From JBBSHS01 sp038232515 (GTDB lineage: Bacteria > Actinomycetota > Acidimicrobiia > Acidimicrobiales > JAUJNH01): a DNA stretch of 21,202 bases. The translations under genes were made by a program, and so were the position numbers. The first letter of the stretch is position 1, and every line of letters starts with the position of its first letter. The stretch is taken from positions 1-21,202 of the forward strand of contig JBBSHS010000043.1 in the NCBI GenBank assembly GCA_038232515.1. The letters are read 5' to 3'. Of this stretch, positions 20,708-21,202 are shown piece by piece. The notes beneath the pieces were generated by a model. The model did not search any database. It saw only the letters and a program-made list of their open reading frames with translations, and was not told the origin of the DNA.

Positions 20708-21202
20708 GGCGCCCCGAGCTGCCTGGACGTCGCCGGCGGTTCCGAAGTGCATCGAGGCGGGGGCATGCAGGGCGATGCCGCTGTGGCGATGATGGTGGTT
20801 GTAGTACTCGAAGAACTCGGCGCAGAACGCCCGGGCGTCCTCGATGGACCCGAAGCGATCCGGGAATGCCGGGCAGTACTTCAGGGTCTTGAAGGCGGCC
20901 TCGGAGAACGGGTTGTCATTAGACACGTGCGGGCGCGAGTGGGTGCGGGTGACGCCGAGCTCGGCGAGCAGGACGGCGACGGGCTTGGAGGTCATCGACG
21001 TGCCCCGATCGGCGTGGATGGTCAACACGTCGGCGCAGATGCCGTGCGCAGCGATGGTGTTGGCGATGAACGCCTTGGCCAGCTCCGCCGTCTCGGTGGG
21101 CGCGACCATCCAGCCGACGACGTAGCGGCTGAAGATGTCGATGATCACGTAGAGGTCGTAGTAGACGCCCTTGGTCGGGCCGCGCAGCTTGGAGATGTCC
21201 CA
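20705..21202 (-). pseudogene. Second IS3/rve-type transposase, 3'-truncated by the IS and cut by the window edge
   Basis: The frame is open from the window edge (WDISKLRGPTKGVYYDLYVIID) to TGA at 20705, 165 residues. The catalytic triad is present: D2 (WDIS), D65 (IHADRGTSM) and E101 (NPFSEAAFK), the last two spaced by 35. The HHHRHSGIALHAPASMHFGTA block near the end is normally followed by about 40-50 more residues ending near P-x-x-W-I-N in this family (recollection). Here the protein stops where the neighbouring IS begins, and the TGA belongs to the IS end. I could not find the missing C-terminus on the far side of the IS. Its protein is distinct from OrfB of the inserted IS. Confidence 0.85.

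Noticed and set aside
1..21202. CRISPR array, phage defence or secondary-metabolite cluster
   Set aside because: No regularly spaced repeats, cas, nuclease-pair, NRPS or PKS signatures were seen on either strand.

Overview
The window is very GC-rich and densely packed. Gene content points to an actinobacterium, possibly a deep-branching one such as Acidimicrobiia (the class is inference). Supporting features are a RipA/CwlO-like secreted coiled-coil protein, a LytR-CpsA-Psr wall ligase, two GAF-ANTAR regulators, a CsbD-like stress protein, many GTG/TTG starts, and a tRNA-Cys with no encoded CCA.

Layout, left to right. Positions 1-747 (-) hold the N-terminal part of a secreted coiled-coil protein, cut by the window edge. 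Positions 872-2152 (+) encode an MFS exporter, convergent with a HAD phosphatase (-). Then come a DUF72 protein (+), a small CsbD-like protein (+), tRNA-Cys (-) and an LCP-family wall ligase (+). An Nfu-type Fe-S scaffold (-) and a DUF6457 protein (+) follow. Positions 6958-11866 (-) form a tight four-gene [NiFe]-hydrogenase maturation operon. In transcription order it is a SIS-like/HypC fusion, a GmhA-like SIS protein, hypE and hypF. No hypA, hypB, hypD or hydrogenase structural gene is in view. To the right are a second MFS exporter, an archaeal-style Asp-ligated ferredoxin, a 53-residue zinc-ribbon protein and a DUF2237 protein (all +). A carotenoid oxygenase (-) diverges from a galT-like gene (+). 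Two GAF-ANTAR antiterminator genes (-) lie next.

The right end is mobile DNA. A 3' half of tRNA-Gly (19296-19341) looks like an integration scar. It is followed by a complete 1265-bp IS3-family element (19443-20707). That element abuts a second transposase gene, truncated exactly at the IS border, which runs off the window.

The least explained structures are: (1) a two-copy noncoding element (3845-4000 and 11970-12224) headed by a near-perfect palindrome, with each copy about 120 bp upstream of a + strand gene; (2) the HypC domain fused behind a SIS-like domain, so its cysteines are internal; (3) a 9-codon leader ORF with a strong ribosome-binding site, followed by a hairpin that touches the start codon of an ANTAR gene; (4) the tRNA-Gly scar. 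All calls were made by reading the sequence and recalling families. No search or folding program was run.
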